Shown: positions 1 to 9,014, numbered from the stretch's first letter. The stretch is 34,532 nucleotides of DNA from Gammaproteobacteria bacterium (GCA_021325195.1 JAJPHQ010000057.1:1-34532); one strand, 5' to 3'. Notes: generated by a model from the sequence alone, not told the origin. Numbers and translations are program-made.

Positions 1-1145
1 CGATCCGGATCGCGTGGTACGGCTTCGTGATGCCGGGCCTGATGCTGAATTATTTCGGTCAGGGCGCGTTGCTGATCCATCATCCCGAGGCGGTCAGCAA
101 TCCGTTCTACCTCGCGGTGCCGGCGTGGGGCCTGTATCCGATGATCGTGCTGGCCACGGCCGCCGCGATCATCGCCTCGCAGGCGGTGATCGCCGGTGCG
201 TTCTCGGTGATGCGGCAGGCAATCCAGCTGGGTTTTCTGCCGCGCATGCCGGTGGTGCACACCTCCACCGAGGAGATCGGACAGATCTATCTGCCGTGGA
301 TCAACCGGCTCCTGATGGTCATGGTGGTGCTGGTGGTGATCGGCTTCGGTTCGTCCAACGCGCTGGCCGGCGCCTACGGCATCGCGGTGACCGGCACCAT
401 GACCATCGACACCACCCTGTTCCTGATCGTCGCGTGGCGGATGTGGAAATGGCGTCCCGGCGTGATCGCGCTGATGGGGGTGTTCCTGCTCACCGTCGAT
501 CTTTCGTTCTTCGCCGCCAATCTGCTGAAGGTCGAGCACGGCGGCTGGTTTCCGCTGGTGCTGGCGCTGGCGGTGTTCACGATCCTGACCACCTGGCGGC
601 GCGGACGCGATCTGGTGTTGCGGCAACTGAAGCATGGCGGCGTGGCGCTGGCGCCGTTCATCGCCAACCTCGCCGGGCATCCGCCCACGCGCGTGGAAGG
701 CACCGCGATCTTCCTGGTCAGCGACCCCGACGCGGTGCCGCACGCGCTGCTGCACAACCTGAAGCACAACAAGGTGCTGCACGATCGCAACGTGATCCTG
801 ACGGTGGAAACGCTGGAGACGCCGTATGCCGATCCCGGCGAACGCATCCAGGTGGAAGACCTCACGCACGATTTCTACCGCGTCACGCTGCGCTTCGGTT
901 TCGCCGAGGACCCCAACGTGCCGAAGGCGCTGCAGGAATGCGGCAGGCAGGGGCTGGACTTCAAGCTGATGGAGACCACGTTCTTCCTCTCGCGCGAGAC
1001 CATCGTCGCCACCGACCGGCCCGGCATGGCGCTGTGGCGCGACAAGCTGTTCGCGTTTCTCGCCCGCAACGCGCTGCCCGCGACGGCCTTCTTCAGCATT
1101 CCCGGCAACCGCCTGATCGAACTGGGCGCGCAGGTGGAAATCTGA
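1..1145 (+). CDS. kup: Kup-family potassium transporter, 5'-truncated by window edge (first kup copy)
   Basis: This is the C-terminal part of a KUP/HAK/KT potassium uptake protein, an inner-membrane K+/H+ symporter. The reading frame is open from base 3 with no start, so the beginning lies outside the window; 380 codons are visible. The visible part starts in the membrane region at LNYFGQGALL, continues through family-typical segments (AYGIAVTGTM, NLLKVEHGGWFPL) and ends with the cytoplasmic C-terminal domain (ETTFFLSRETIVATDRPGMALW, then GAQVEI). It aligns along its whole visible length with the complete kup copy at 12347-14239, including a 59-base stretch (999-1057) that is identical to 14093-14151. 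The family assignment is firm. Whether this copy and the second differ in affinity or regulation cannot be told from sequence. Confidence 0.95.
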   Translation, partial: IRIAWYGFVMPGLMLNYFGQGALLIHHPEAVSNPFYLAVPAWGLYPMIVLATAAAIIASQAVIAGAFSVMRQAIQLGFLPRMPVVHTSTEEIGQIYLPWINRLLMVMVVLVVIGFGSSNALAGAYGIAVTGTMTIDTTLFLIVAWRMWKWRPGVIALMGVFLLTVDLSFFAANLLKVEHGGWFPLVLALAVFTILTTWRRGRDLVLRQLKHGGVALAPFIANLAGHPPTRVEGTAIFLVSDPDAVPHALLHNLKHNKVLHDRNVILTVETLETPYADPGERIQVEDLTHDFYRVTLRFGFAEDPNVPKALQECGRQGLDFKLMETTFFLSRETIVATDRPGMALWRDKLFAFLARNALPATAFFSIPGNRLIELGAQVEI

Positions 1146-1561
1146 CAAGGGCCGGAAGAATCAAGGAAGCTCTGGGCCAATCACTCCAGGATTTGTCGGA
1201 ACACGCCGAATTCGGTACACGCCCGAATCCGGTTTCGCCAATCAAGCACGTGCACCCTATCCGCGCTTGATCGGCAGGCGGCACATTCCCGTGCAGCATG
1301 GAAACTCCGGTAAATCAGAGCCTCCTCAAGGCGCCGACCGCGTCATGCCCAGCCGCGGCTCTGCCGGCGCAGCCTTCCCTGCACACGGACCGGCACGGGC
1401 CATCACGGGCTCGTCCCTGCCTTCCGGAAAGGGGCGGTGATTGACAACCCCGGGACGAACCTGTGTACTCCAGGCGACGCCGCTTGGCCCGCGCAATCGC
1501 GAATGTCCAAGCCCCGGGATGAGCAGTGTTTCATCTGAAAGCGGTCTTGTGAGGGCGAGCC
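1146..1561. other. Intergenic region between kup copy 1 and permease (416 bases)
   Basis: I see no convincing gene here. Long open frames exist on both strands but look like shadows of GC-rich sequence. The stretch holds a short inverted repeat at 1210-1228 (ATTCGG and CCGAAT around a 7-base loop) that could be a weak transcript end for kup but has no T-run. It also holds a sigma-70-like promoter at 1441-1469 pointing to the permease. Confidence 0.5.
1441..1469 (+). promoter_or_regulatory. Putative sigma-70 promoter of the permease gene
   Basis: A perfect -35 box TTGACA (1441-1446) is followed after exactly 17 bases by TGTACT (1464-1469), which matches 4 of 6 bases of the -10 consensus. Transcription would begin near 1476 and leave a leader of about 86 bases before the GTG start at 1562. 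This rests on motif match only. Confidence 0.4.
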
Positions 1562-2935
1562 GTGAATGCAGACGAGCGTGTGTCCGGCGTCCAGTCGCGA
1601 CGTCCGGGGCAGTTGCTGCGCGTACTGGGTGTCGGCTTCGGCATCGCCATCGTGATCGGCGGCTCGATCGGCGGCGGCATCCTGCGGGTGCCCGGGCCGA
1701 TCGCGGCACAACTGAACCATCCGGTGCTGATCATCGCCGTCTGGCTGATCGGCGGCATGTACGTGTTGCTGGGGGCGAATTGCCTGGCCGAGCTTTCGAC
1801 CATGCTGCCGCGCGCGGGCGGCCCGTATGTGTTCGCGCGGCGCGCGTACGGCGACTACGCGGGATTCGCGATCGGGTGGGGCGACTGGCTGATCAACATC
1901 ACTTCGCTGGCCGCGTTCGTCGTGCTGTTCGCCGAGTTCGTGACGGCGCTGGTGCCGCGGCTGGCCGGCTACACCGGTCTGGTCGCGATGGTCACCATCC
2001 TCGGCTTCACGCTGTTGCATTCGGCCGGCGTGCGCAGCGGCAGCGTGGTGCAACAGTTGACCAGCGGCTTGAAGGTGCTGGCGCTGGTCGGATTCGTCGC
2101 CGCCTGCTTCTGGCTGGGAGACGCGGCCATGGCGAGCCATGCCACGGCTGCACCGGGCGCCGCGCCCGCCAGTTGGCCGGTGCTGTTGCTCGCGATCATG
2201 GTGTCCCTGCAGATGGTGGTCGAAACGTACGCGGGCTGGAACTCGCCGGTGTACTTCTCCGAGGAGAACGTGGACCCCGGACGCAACCTGCCGCGGGCGC
2301 TGTTCGGCGGCGTGGCCCTGGTGATCGGCGTGTACGTGCTGGTCAACCTGGCCTTGCTGCACGTGCTGCCCGTGGAAGTGCTCGGCGGCTCGAAATTGCC
2401 TGCGGCCGACGCCATGCAGGCGGTGTTCGGGGGCCGCGGCGCGCAGATCGTCACCGTGCTGGCCGCGTTGTCCATGCTGGGCATCATCAACGCGACCTTC
2501 ATGAACGCTCCGCGCGTGCTGTTTGCGCTGGGGCGCGATGGCTGGCTGTCGGCGCGCGCGCAATCCGTCAGCGCCGGCGGCACCCCGATCGTCGCGATGT
2601 TGATCACGACCGTCGCGTGGGCCGCGCTCACCTTCGGCGGAACCTCCTTCGAGAAGCTGTTCCTGCTCGCGGCGTTCTTCGGCGTGCTCTGCGATTCGGC
2701 GGTCGCCGTTTCGCTGTTCGTGCTGCGCGCTCGGGAGCCTTCGCTCCCGCGGCCATACAAGGCGTTCGCCTATCCGTTCGCGCCGTTGTTGTACGTGCTG
2801 ATCGCATCGGCGATCTTCATCGCCTTCCTGATCAATGATCCGATGGGCAGCTTGGCCGCCACCGCGGTGGTCGCCACGAGCTATCCGGTGTATTGGCTGC
2901 TGCGACGGCAGCGTCGCGCCGCCGCGCGGGTCTGA
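1562..2935 (+). CDS. APC-superfamily amino acid permease
   Basis: The product is a 457-residue integral inner-membrane transporter of the amino acid-polyamine-organocation (APC) superfamily, probably importing or exchanging an amino acid or related cation. The sequence shows about 12 hydrophobic segments. The glycine-rich TM1 signature GGSIGGGILRVPG (residues 31-43) is the unwound substrate-binding helix of LeuT-fold APC carriers, and SLQMVVETYAGWNSPVYFSEE is a typical central segment. Length fits the family (430-480). The GTG at 1562 is preceded by GAGGGCGAG, a reasonable ribosome site. The gene stands alone between kup copy 1 and a convergent sigma factor gene. Substrate cannot be assigned from sequence. 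Confidence 0.85.
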   Translation: MNADERVSGVQSRRPGQLLRVLGVGFGIAIVIGGSIGGGILRVPGPIAAQLNHPVLIIAVWLIGGMYVLLGANCLAELSTMLPRAGGPYVFARRAYGDYAGFAIGWGDWLINITSLAAFVVLFAEFVTALVPRLAGYTGLVAMVTILGFTLLHSAGVRSGSVVQQLTSGLKVLALVGFVAACFWLGDAAMASHATAAPGAAPASWPVLLLAIMVSLQMVVETYAGWNSPVYFSEENVDPGRNLPRALFGGVALVIGVYVLVNLALLHVLPVEVLGGSKLPAADAMQAVFGGRGAQIVTVLAALSMLGIINATFMNAPRVLFALGRDGWLSARAQSVSAGGTPIVAMLITTVAWAALTFGGTSFEKLFLLAAFFGVLCDSAVAVSLFVLRAREPSLPRPYKAFAYPFAPLLYVLIASAIFIAFLINDPMGSLAATAVVATSYPVYWLLRRQRRAAARV

Positions 2936-3024
2936 CGCGCGGTTCACACACCCACGCTATTCATTCGTGTGGCCCGCCAGCGTGACCAGCTTGCAATCCG
3001 GCAACCGGTGATCCCGACGCGTGT

Positions 3025-3588
3025 TCATGCATTGCGAGGCGCGAGTTCGCGCCGCAGCCAGGCTCGCGCCTTGATCCAGTCGCGGCGCACGGTGCGGTCG
3101 GTGATGCCCAGTGCCAGAGCGGTGTCCTGTTCGCTGTAACCGGCGAAGAAACGGCATTCGACGATTTGCGCGAGGCGCTGATCAAGCGCCGCCAGCCGGT
3201 CCAGCGCTTCATGGATCCCGATCAGCGACGCATCCTCTTCGACGGCGAATTCGTGCGCTTCGCTCAGCGATTCGACCAATGCACCGCCGCCGCGTTTGGC
3301 CGCGACGCGTTCCCGGGCATAGTTGACCAGCACGTGCCGCATCGCCAGTGCCGCGGCGCGCAGGAAATGCGCACGATCGTTGAAAGTCGGCGAGCGGAGC
3401 AATTTCAGGTAGGCCTCGTGGATCAAGGCGGTCGTCTGCAGCGTGTCGCCGGCGCTGACGCGGCGGCGCTCGTGCCGCGCGAGCCGCCGCACGTCGGCAT
3501 AGAACAGCGGCATCAGTTCCTGCGCCATACATCGTAATTGCGCGGGAATGCGAGTATCGTCCGGGAGGCAGGGCTGGGATTCGTCCAC
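3025..3588 (-). CDS. ECF-type RNA polymerase sigma factor (TIGR02999-like)
   Basis: This is an extracytoplasmic-function sigma factor of the subfamily that usually sits beside membrane Ser/Thr kinases. Region 2 is recognisable (ELMPLFYADVRRLARHERRR, then TLQTTALIHEAYLKLL and HFLRAAALAMRHVLVNYARERVAAKRGGG). Region 4 ends with a helix-turn-helix (YSEQDTALALGITDRTVRRDWIKARAWLRREL). I chose the GTG at 3588, giving 187 residues, because relatives run about 180-190 residues with a short N-terminal lead. The ATG at 3528 would give 167 residues. Neither has a clear ribosome site. It is divergent from the kinase gene starting at 3676, with 87 bases between them. No anti-sigma gene is visible, so the kinase is the likely partner; that is inference from known neighbourhoods of this family. 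Confidence 0.9.
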   Translation of the reverse strand: MDESQPCLPDDTRIPAQLRCMAQELMPLFYADVRRLARHERRRVSAGDTLQTTALIHEAYLKLLRSPTFNDRAHFLRAAALAMRHVLVNYARERVAAKRGGGALVESLSEAHEFAVEEDASLIGIHEALDRLAALDQRLAQIVECRFFAGYSEQDTALALGITDRTVRRDWIKARAWLRRELAPRNA

Positions 3589-3602
3589 GTCTGGATTCTG
3601 AC

Positions 3603-3620
3603 ACAGGCGTTCACGCCTGT
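3603..3620. repeat. Inverted repeat in the sigma factor/kinase divergent promoter region
   Basis: ACAGGCG (3603-3609) and CGCCTGT (3614-3620) form a perfect 7-base inverted repeat around TTCA. A second one follows at 3644-3659 (ATCCGG, GAAT, CCGGAT). Both lie in the 87 bases between the divergent starts and may be operators. No binding protein can be named. Confidence 0.4.
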
Positions 3621-3675
3621 ACCCGGGAGATGGCGCCTGGCGCATCCGGGAATCCGGATCGCAGTGGGGTGCAAA

Positions 3676-6123
3676 ATGGCCAGTGATGAAATCCCGCAGG
3701 CTTGGGCGATGCTGGACGCCCTGCTGAACCGGGTGCTCGCGCAACCGCCGCCGCTGCGCCGCGCCTTCATCGAGCGCGAGACCGCCGATGCGCCGCGCCT
3801 GCGTCAGGAGGCGCTGGCCTTGCTGGATGAATTCGAGACCCGTGGTGATCTCCTCGACCGGCCAGCCGCGGATTCGATCGTGCGCCGCGAACCGGACGTC
3901 GACTTGCAGCCGGGGCATCGCCTCGGTGCTTACCGAATCCTCTCGCTGGTGGGCCGCGGCGGCATGGGGGAGGTGTATCGCGCCGAACGCGCCGACGGCC
4001 AGTTCGAGCAACAGGTCGCGCTGAAGCTGTTGCGTCCCGACGCGGTCGAGCATCTCGCCGGTTTCATAGCCGAGCGGCAAATCCTGGCCAAGCTGGAACA
4101 TCCCGGCATCGCCCGTCTTTATGACGCCGGCGTCGCCGACGATGGCCGGCCATACATGGTGATGGAATTGATCGACGGCGTGTCGATCACGCAATGGTGC
4201 CGGCAACGCAATGCGAACTTGCGCGAACGGCTGGATCTGTTTCTGCAGATCTGCGATGCGGTTGCCTATGCGCATCAGAACCTTGTCGTGCATCGCGACC
4301 TGAAACCCGGCAATGTCATCGTCAATCAAGATGGCCATGTGAAGTTGCTGGATTTCGGCGTTGCGAAGTTGTTGAACGATGATGCCGATGACTCGGCGTC
4401 CCACGCGCCGATGACCTTGTCGTATGCCGCGCCGGAGCAGTTGGCTCGCAACGAGGTCACCACCGCGGCCGATGTGTATTCGCTCGGTGTATTGTTGTTC
4501 GAATTGACGACCGGGCGGGTGCCGTGGCCGGTCGGGCAACAGCCAATGGCGATCGCGGTCGAAAAACTGCTGCGCGAGACCGCGCCGGCCCCCTCGGCGA
4601 TCGCCGCCAGGCAGGCATCTCAGCCGGTGCCGGCGCGTCAATTGACCGGCGACATCGACGCGATCGTCGCCAGGACATTGCGGAAGGAACCGCGCGAACG
4701 CTACGCCGCCGTGGCCGGCCTGCACGCCGACGTGCGGCGCCACTTGCGCGGCGAAACGGTGTTGGCGCGCGGCACCGCGCGGACCTATCTGCTGGGCCAT
4801 TTCCTGCGTCGGCATCGCTGGGCGGTGGCGGCCGTGCTGGTGCTGATCGCGATGCTCGCGGCCGGCCTGGCGGGCACGGCCTGGCAGGCGCGCGAGGCAG
4901 AGCGCGAACGCGACATCGCGCGCACCGAAGCCGCGCGTTCGGATGCGGCGCGCGATTACATGATGCTGATGTTCCGCGAGGCCGGCGAGGACGCCGCGGG
5001 CGGCGAATTGACCGCGAAACAGGTGCTGGATCGCAGCGCGGCCAACTTGATCGCCGATCCATCGCGGCCGGCGGCGCAGCGTGCAGGGATGTTCCAGATG
5101 ATCGGTGAACTGTACGCGGCGATCGGCGACTTCGCAGGCGCCGCGCCGATCTATCGCGATTACATCAAGATCGCGGGGCCATCCGCGGATCCGGCGATCG
5201 TGGCCGAAATACGACACGACGATGCGGTCGCCGAATTTTCCCTCGGCGATGCCCCGCGCGCACGGGTGCTGCTCGGTCAGGCGCAGGCGTTCTGGAACCG
5301 CGATCCGAAGCGCTACGCCGGCTCGCTCGCCAGCAGCCGCGTGATCCAGTCGCAATTGCAGCGCGACGGCGGCGACATCGACGGCGCGATCCGCACCCTG
5401 CGGGCGGGTCTTGCCGACCGCATCGCGATCAGCGGACGCACCGATCGCGAAACCGCATACATCATGAATGCGCTCGCGCTCGCGTTGATGGACGCGGGCC
5501 AACTGCAGGAAGCCGACCGCGTGCTGGACGAGTGTCTGAAGATCATGGCCGCGCTCGGCAAACAGGACACCGGCAATGCGCTGACCATGCTCAGCAATCA
5601 GGCGGTGATCGTCGCGCGCCTGGGCGATTACGCGCGCGCGGAACCGCTGTTCCGGCGCGCGGCGGAATTACGTCGCCGCCTGTACGGGCGCTCCGCGGCG
5701 CTGGCGGCGATGCAGCAGAATCTCGCCAAGGTGATGATGCACGACGGGCGCGCCGCGGCCGCGCGGCCCCTGCTGATGGATGCCTTGACGATGGCGCGCG
5801 AGTTCACCGGCGAGCACAGCCTGACCACGCTGACGATCATGCTGAGCGTGGCTGAAGTGCAGATCGCGTTGAACGAGTCCAGTGCGGATCAGAATCTCCA
5901 ACAGACCGTGCAGGCGATCGCCGCGCAATTCGGCGCGCAGCATGTTCTGTATGCACGCGGCGAGCAACTGTTGGCACGCTTGCGGCTGAACCAGGGTCGC
6001 TACGCCGAGGCGCTGGCGGCCGTCGAGGACGCGCAGCGCAAGCTCGAAGCGCTGGGCAAGGCCGGCGCGCCCTATCTGGCGGAGAACCAGGCGATCCGGG
6101 CCAAGCTGACCGCCACGCACTGA
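3676..6123 (+). CDS. Membrane-anchored Ser/Thr protein kinase with C-terminal TPR-like sensor
   Basis: An 815-residue bacterial Hanks-type kinase. A short helical N-terminal segment (1-80) precedes the kinase domain, with glycine loop GRGGMG at 93-98, the ATP-binding Lys at 117 (VALKLL), catalytic HRDLKPGN from 206 and metal-binding DFG at 226-228, so it should be active. One membrane helix follows (about 382-404), placing the remaining roughly 400 residues outside the cytoplasm. That part is rich in helical pairs of TPR type (for example AGDFAGAAPIYRDYIKIA-like and ARLGDYARAEPLFRRAAELRRRLYG). The ATG at 3676 is preceded by GTGGGG eight bases away, which decided the start over an upstream in-frame ATG at 3538. 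It is divergent from an ECF sigma gene, a pairing known for this kinase type. Its target is unknown; the sigma factor and the exported proteins downstream are candidates by position. Confidence 0.92.
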   Translation: MASDEIPQAWAMLDALLNRVLAQPPPLRRAFIERETADAPRLRQEALALLDEFETRGDLLDRPAADSIVRREPDVDLQPGHRLGAYRILSLVGRGGMGEVYRAERADGQFEQQVALKLLRPDAVEHLAGFIAERQILAKLEHPGIARLYDAGVADDGRPYMVMELIDGVSITQWCRQRNANLRERLDLFLQICDAVAYAHQNLVVHRDLKPGNVIVNQDGHVKLLDFGVAKLLNDDADDSASHAPMTLSYAAPEQLARNEVTTAADVYSLGVLLFELTTGRVPWPVGQQPMAIAVEKLLRETAPAPSAIAARQASQPVPARQLTGDIDAIVARTLRKEPRERYAAVAGLHADVRRHLRGETVLARGTARTYLLGHFLRRHRWAVAAVLVLIAMLAAGLAGTAWQAREAERERDIARTEAARSDAARDYMMLMFREAGEDAAGGELTAKQVLDRSAANLIADPSRPAAQRAGMFQMIGELYAAIGDFAGAAPIYRDYIKIAGPSADPAIVAEIRHDDAVAEFSLGDAPRARVLLGQAQAFWNRDPKRYAGSLASSRVIQSQLQRDGGDIDGAIRTLRAGLADRIAISGRTDRETAYIMNALALALMDAGQLQEADRVLDECLKIMAALGKQDTGNALTMLSNQAVIVARLGDYARAEPLFRRAAELRRRLYGRSAALAAMQQNLAKVMMHDGRAAAARPLLMDALTMAREFTGEHSLTTLTIMLSVAEVQIALNESSADQNLQQTVQAIAAQFGAQHVLYARGEQLLARLRLNQGRYAEALAAVEDAQRKLEALGKAGAPYLAENQAIRAKLTATH

Positions 6124-6142
6124 GCGTGTTCAGGCATTGACG

Positions 6143-6163
6143 CATCGGCGGGGCCGGCCGATG
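6143..6163. repeat. Inverted repeat after the kinase gene
   Basis: CATCGGC (6143-6149) and GCCGATG (6157-6163) form a 7-base stem around a 7-base loop, 20 bases after the kinase stop. There is no T-run, so it is at best a weak terminator. A second palindrome, GGGCAA-C-TTGCCC at 6201-6213, lies 20 bases before the next gene and could be an operator. Confidence 0.35.
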
Positions 6164-6233
6164 TCCGGATTCGGCGCGTTTCCGTGTTCTTGTAAGCGAC
6201 GGGCAACTTGCCCGCGTGCTTTCAGGAACCGCC

Positions 6234-6839
6234 ATGTCGATCCACGCTCGCCGATTTTCGCTTGCCGGCGTCGCCGCGCTCGCGTTGTGCGCGGGCGGTT
6301 GCAGCCCGCCTGCCGCATCGGTCAATGCCACACCCGCCGGCGAAGACGCCGCGCCGTCGGTCGCCGCCTCCGCGCAGGTCGAGGCCGACAGCCCTTGTCG
6401 ACTTTTGACCGATGCGCAGGTGCGCGCGGTGTTTCCCGGCGCCAAGTCTGGCGTGCCCGAACGCAGCCGCGAGGAATACGGCATCAAGGCGTGCGTGTGG
6501 GAAACGGACGGCGGCCGGTTCGTGGTGCAGACCTGGACCGCCAAGGGCAGCGTCGACAACGAAATCCGCGGATTGGCCAGCGGTTTCGTGGACCCGATCA
6601 ATTCCGCGGCGCAAAACAACGTCCGCTACGAAACCGTCGAGGGGGTCGGCGAACAGGCGATGGCGGTGCTGGAAACCCAGGACCAGAAACGCGGGATTCT
6701 TGCCGACGCGGCTCTGCTGATCGCCAGGCGCGGCAATCGGATCCTGGAATTGCAATCGCAGGAGTTGCCGCACCGAACGCGTGCCGTCGCGTTGCAGGCA
6801 TTGACCACTTTGGGGCGCGAAGCGGTCGCGAGGATGTGA
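6234..6839 (+). CDS. Putative lipoprotein with DUF3558-like domain (copy A1)
   Basis: A 201-residue exported protein of unknown function. The N-terminus has positive charge, a hydrophobic core and a possible lipobox ending in Cys23 (LCAGGC), which suggests a lipoprotein, although Ala at -3 is not ideal. After a low-complexity Ala/Pro linker comes a domain of about 145 residues starting SPCRLLTDAQVRAVFPGA, with a second Cys in KACVWE and a C-terminal strand-helix part (GVGEQAMAVLE...RGILADAALLIARRGN). It aligns clearly with the gene at 11432-12064 and more distantly with 9015-9554. The CxLL...C-W layout resembles DUF3558 lipoproteins; I infer this only by pattern. The ATG at 6234 follows AGGA at good spacing; an upstream in-frame start at 6216 lacks one. 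Confidence 0.75.
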   Translation: MSIHARRFSLAGVAALALCAGGCSPPAASVNATPAGEDAAPSVAASAQVEADSPCRLLTDAQVRAVFPGAKSGVPERSREEYGIKACVWETDGGRFVVQTWTAKGSVDNEIRGLASGFVDPINSAAQNNVRYETVEGVGEQAMAVLETQDQKRGILADAALLIARRGNRILELQSQELPHRTRAVALQALTTLGREAVARM

Positions 6840-6880
6840 TGCAGATCCGCGTGTCGCACCTGTCAGGAAGGGAGAAGTCG

Positions 6881-8014
6881 ATGAAAACCCGGACCACACA
6901 ACATTCCAGGCGTCCGATCCTGGGCGCGCGCAAAGGCTGGATGCTCGGCGCCGTCTGCTCCGCCGCGTTCCTGCCGCTGGCGGCGCAGGCCGCGTGTTCG
7001 CAATGGGACGTCAGCGGAGGATGGTCGGCCGTCCAGAGCAACGACACGAAACCCGCCTTCATCTTGCAGCAAAACGGCGCGCAGCTTCAGGGGAGCGCGT
7101 CTTATTCGTACGTGCACAAGAGCCAATGCGTGTTGGCGTATTGCGGGGACGACGCATACTCGGTCGATGGCTCGGTGGATGGAACCATCGACGGCAACGC
7201 CATCGACATCACCGCTTACTGGAACAACGGCACGGTGGGCGTTTACACCGGCAAGATCAATGCCCAGGGGCGAATTGAGGGCAGCTCCTATGATCGGCAA
7301 CATCCGCAAACGATGGCGAGCTGGTACAGCGATCGAACGATCAAGTGCCTGACCGACGAGAACACGCAACCACCGTCCTCCGCGCCGCCCGCCGCCAAGA
7401 AACCGGCGGTGGCATTGGGCCGCGTGCATGCCGCGCCTGCCAACGCGTGGAGCCGGATGAAGGCCAACCCGCTGCACGCGGACGTGCGTGCGCCGGCTTT
7501 GGCGGTACTCGCCACACCATCGCGGGACATGCCTGCACGGCCTCCCGCACTGCCGCCGGGGAAACAAGGACCGCCGCCGGATCAAGTGCCGCCTCCCGAG
7601 CCCGCGCAAGCCGCCGCGCCGGTCATCGCGCCGAATGATCTGATCATCGGCCGAATGCGTTTCAGTCAAAACGCCGAACCCGTTCAAGATGTCGCGCTCG
7701 GAATACCCGTTGCGATCGACTGCGATTATTCCGTCAACGCGAGCCGAGGTCCCTTTGCGCCCCACATCCGACCGTGGCACGGCAGTGTGCAGATCGGCGG
7801 CGCCGCGCCGGAGAACCTGGAATTCGAGGGGAGCACCGAAGCCGGCCAGCACGTGGCGCGCGTGACATGGACGCCGACCGTTGCCGGACAAACGCCCATT
7901 GCCTGCACCATCAACCCTCAGTTCGCCGATGCGGAAGCCGTTCCCGGCAACAACCGCTGGGATCAAATTCTGCTGGTGGTGCCGAAGGATGCGCCGCCGG
8001 ACAACGGGCAATGA
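6881..8014 (+). CDS. Secreted protein: beta-rich N-domain, proline-rich linker, Ig-like C-domain
   Basis: A 377-residue exported protein that I do not recognise as a named family. It has an N-terminal signal peptide with a long basic lead and a cleavage site near AQA-AC (residue 37). The mature N-domain (about 38-155) looks like an eight-stranded barrel of the kind found in small lipid- or ligand-binding proteins (alternating polar/hydrophobic strands, four Cys). A linker of about 80 residues is rich in Pro and Ala (PPALPPGKQGPPPDQVPPPEP). The C-domain (about 250-377) looks like an Ig/CARDB-type fold ending WDQILLVVPKD. The ATG at 6881 has an excellent ribosome site (GGAAGGGAGAAG). It follows the lipoprotein gene by 41 bases and is likely co-transcribed. 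Periplasmic or surface binding role is inference. Confidence 0.7.
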   Translation: MKTRTTQHSRRPILGARKGWMLGAVCSAAFLPLAAQAACSQWDVSGGWSAVQSNDTKPAFILQQNGAQLQGSASYSYVHKSQCVLAYCGDDAYSVDGSVDGTIDGNAIDITAYWNNGTVGVYTGKINAQGRIEGSSYDRQHPQTMASWYSDRTIKCLTDENTQPPSSAPPAAKKPAVALGRVHAAPANAWSRMKANPLHADVRAPALAVLATPSRDMPARPPALPPGKQGPPPDQVPPPEPAQAAAPVIAPNDLIIGRMRFSQNAEPVQDVALGIPVAIDCDYSVNASRGPFAPHIRPWHGSVQIGGAAPENLEFEGSTEAGQHVARVTWTPTVAGQTPIACTINPQFADAEAVPGNNRWDQILLVVPKDAPPDNGQ

Positions 8015-8128
8015 GGCAAGGCAATCGGCGAGCATCGAATTGCGTCATGACGTTCGGCATCCGCGGAGCGGCGCGTTGCACCACGCACCGATCCACTGGA
8101 TCACCTGTCACCCGTCGAGGAGCAGAAC

Positions 8129-8974
8129 GTGAACATTCGCCCCATCGTTTTCACCCGATCCGCCACGTTGTCCATTGGATTGGCTTCGCTGACGGCGTTC
8201 GTTGCGCCCGTTGTACGCGCCGATCCGCCGCACTCGCCCGACGTGACTTGCACCGGCGGCGGTTTGCGCGGGCATCCGAAGTTCATGCAAGCACCGCCCG
8301 GGCGCGCCGAGTACCACTTCAGCGGTGTGTGCAAAACCCGCGACGGCCGCGCCTTCGGCTACCTCGTCGACGGCACGTGGACGCCTTCGGAACCCAACCC
8401 GCGCAACGCGAATGCTTCCGAGGTTTATCACGTCGATACGCTTTCCGGCCCATCGCAATCGTTTGTCGCGGTGATGGGCGCGCGCTGCGCGCGCGACCCG
8501 TGGTTGAACGAAGTCAACTGCACGCCCGTCGGCGATGACGTGCCGGACGCGTTGCGCACACTGTGGCCGGATCTTGCCGGTTCGCCGTTTCCCAACTCGC
8601 GACGGGGGGTTCCGTACGATCAGCGCGCCGCTTTGCAGGCCGAATACAACCGTGCGAACGGAAGGCTCAGGCTGGTGCAGGGCGCGAACGACGAAGTACA
8701 TCGCGCCTCCGGCGGGCCACGGAAGGCCGATGCAATCCAACGAACGGGCAGCGGCGCGGCGTCGGCCGACGATCTCAATCCGCAGCCGTTGCCGCCGGGG
8801 CCGCCCGATCCCGGCATGACGCAAACCGCGGCATCCCGGATTGCAACGAAGGGCGCAGAGGCCGGAATCATCATCGTCAGCGGCCAGCCGGCTTATCAAC
8901 CCACCCGCAAGAAGGTGAAGTCACGCAAGGCGACATTGCCCGTCGCCGAATCGCAACCGCCTGCGCATCGCTGA
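8129..8974 (+). CDS. Secreted hypothetical protein with LNPQPLPP C-terminal module (copy C1)
   Basis: A 281-residue exported protein of unknown function. The signal peptide ends near VRA-DP (residue 31). The mature protein begins with a Cys-bearing region (SPDVTCTGGGLRGHPKFMQ) and a middle part with several Cys (VMGARCARDPWLNEVNCTPVG), possibly disulfide bonded. The C-terminal region carries LNPQPLPP at residues 216-223, followed by KGAEAGIIIVSGQPAYQPTRKK and a basic tail. The same module ends the protein encoded at 9824-11383. The GTG at 8129 is preceded by GAGGAG at proper spacing. I have seen LNPQPLPP-type motifs in other bacterial hypothetical proteins but know of no function for them. 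It lies mid-way in the run of exported proteins, 114 bases after its neighbour. Confidence 0.75.
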   Translation: MNIRPIVFTRSATLSIGLASLTAFVAPVVRADPPHSPDVTCTGGGLRGHPKFMQAPPGRAEYHFSGVCKTRDGRAFGYLVDGTWTPSEPNPRNANASEVYHVDTLSGPSQSFVAVMGARCARDPWLNEVNCTPVGDDVPDALRTLWPDLAGSPFPNSRRGVPYDQRAALQAEYNRANGRLRLVQGANDEVHRASGGPRKADAIQRTGSGAASADDLNPQPLPPGPPDPGMTQTAASRIATKGAEAGIIIVSGQPAYQPTRKKVKSRKATLPVAESQPPAHR

Positions 8975-9014
8975 TCTGGCGATCCACTGCGTCGCTTCGT
9001 CACTGGAGTTCATC

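Noticed and set aside
1160-1190. Segment AATCAAGGAAGCTCTGG that recalls a dispersed repeat of Xanthomonas-type genomes
   Set aside because: It occurs only once in the window and I cannot confirm the resemblance without a genome search.
1403-2947. Very long open frames on the minus strand opposite the permease, and similar ones opposite kup/ruvB (12281-15289), 9839-12178 and 3025-5502
   Set aside because: They are Arg/His/Gln-rich antisense frames caused by high GC. The opposite strand encodes well-recognised families; only the 3' end of the 3025-5502 frame (the sigma factor) is real.
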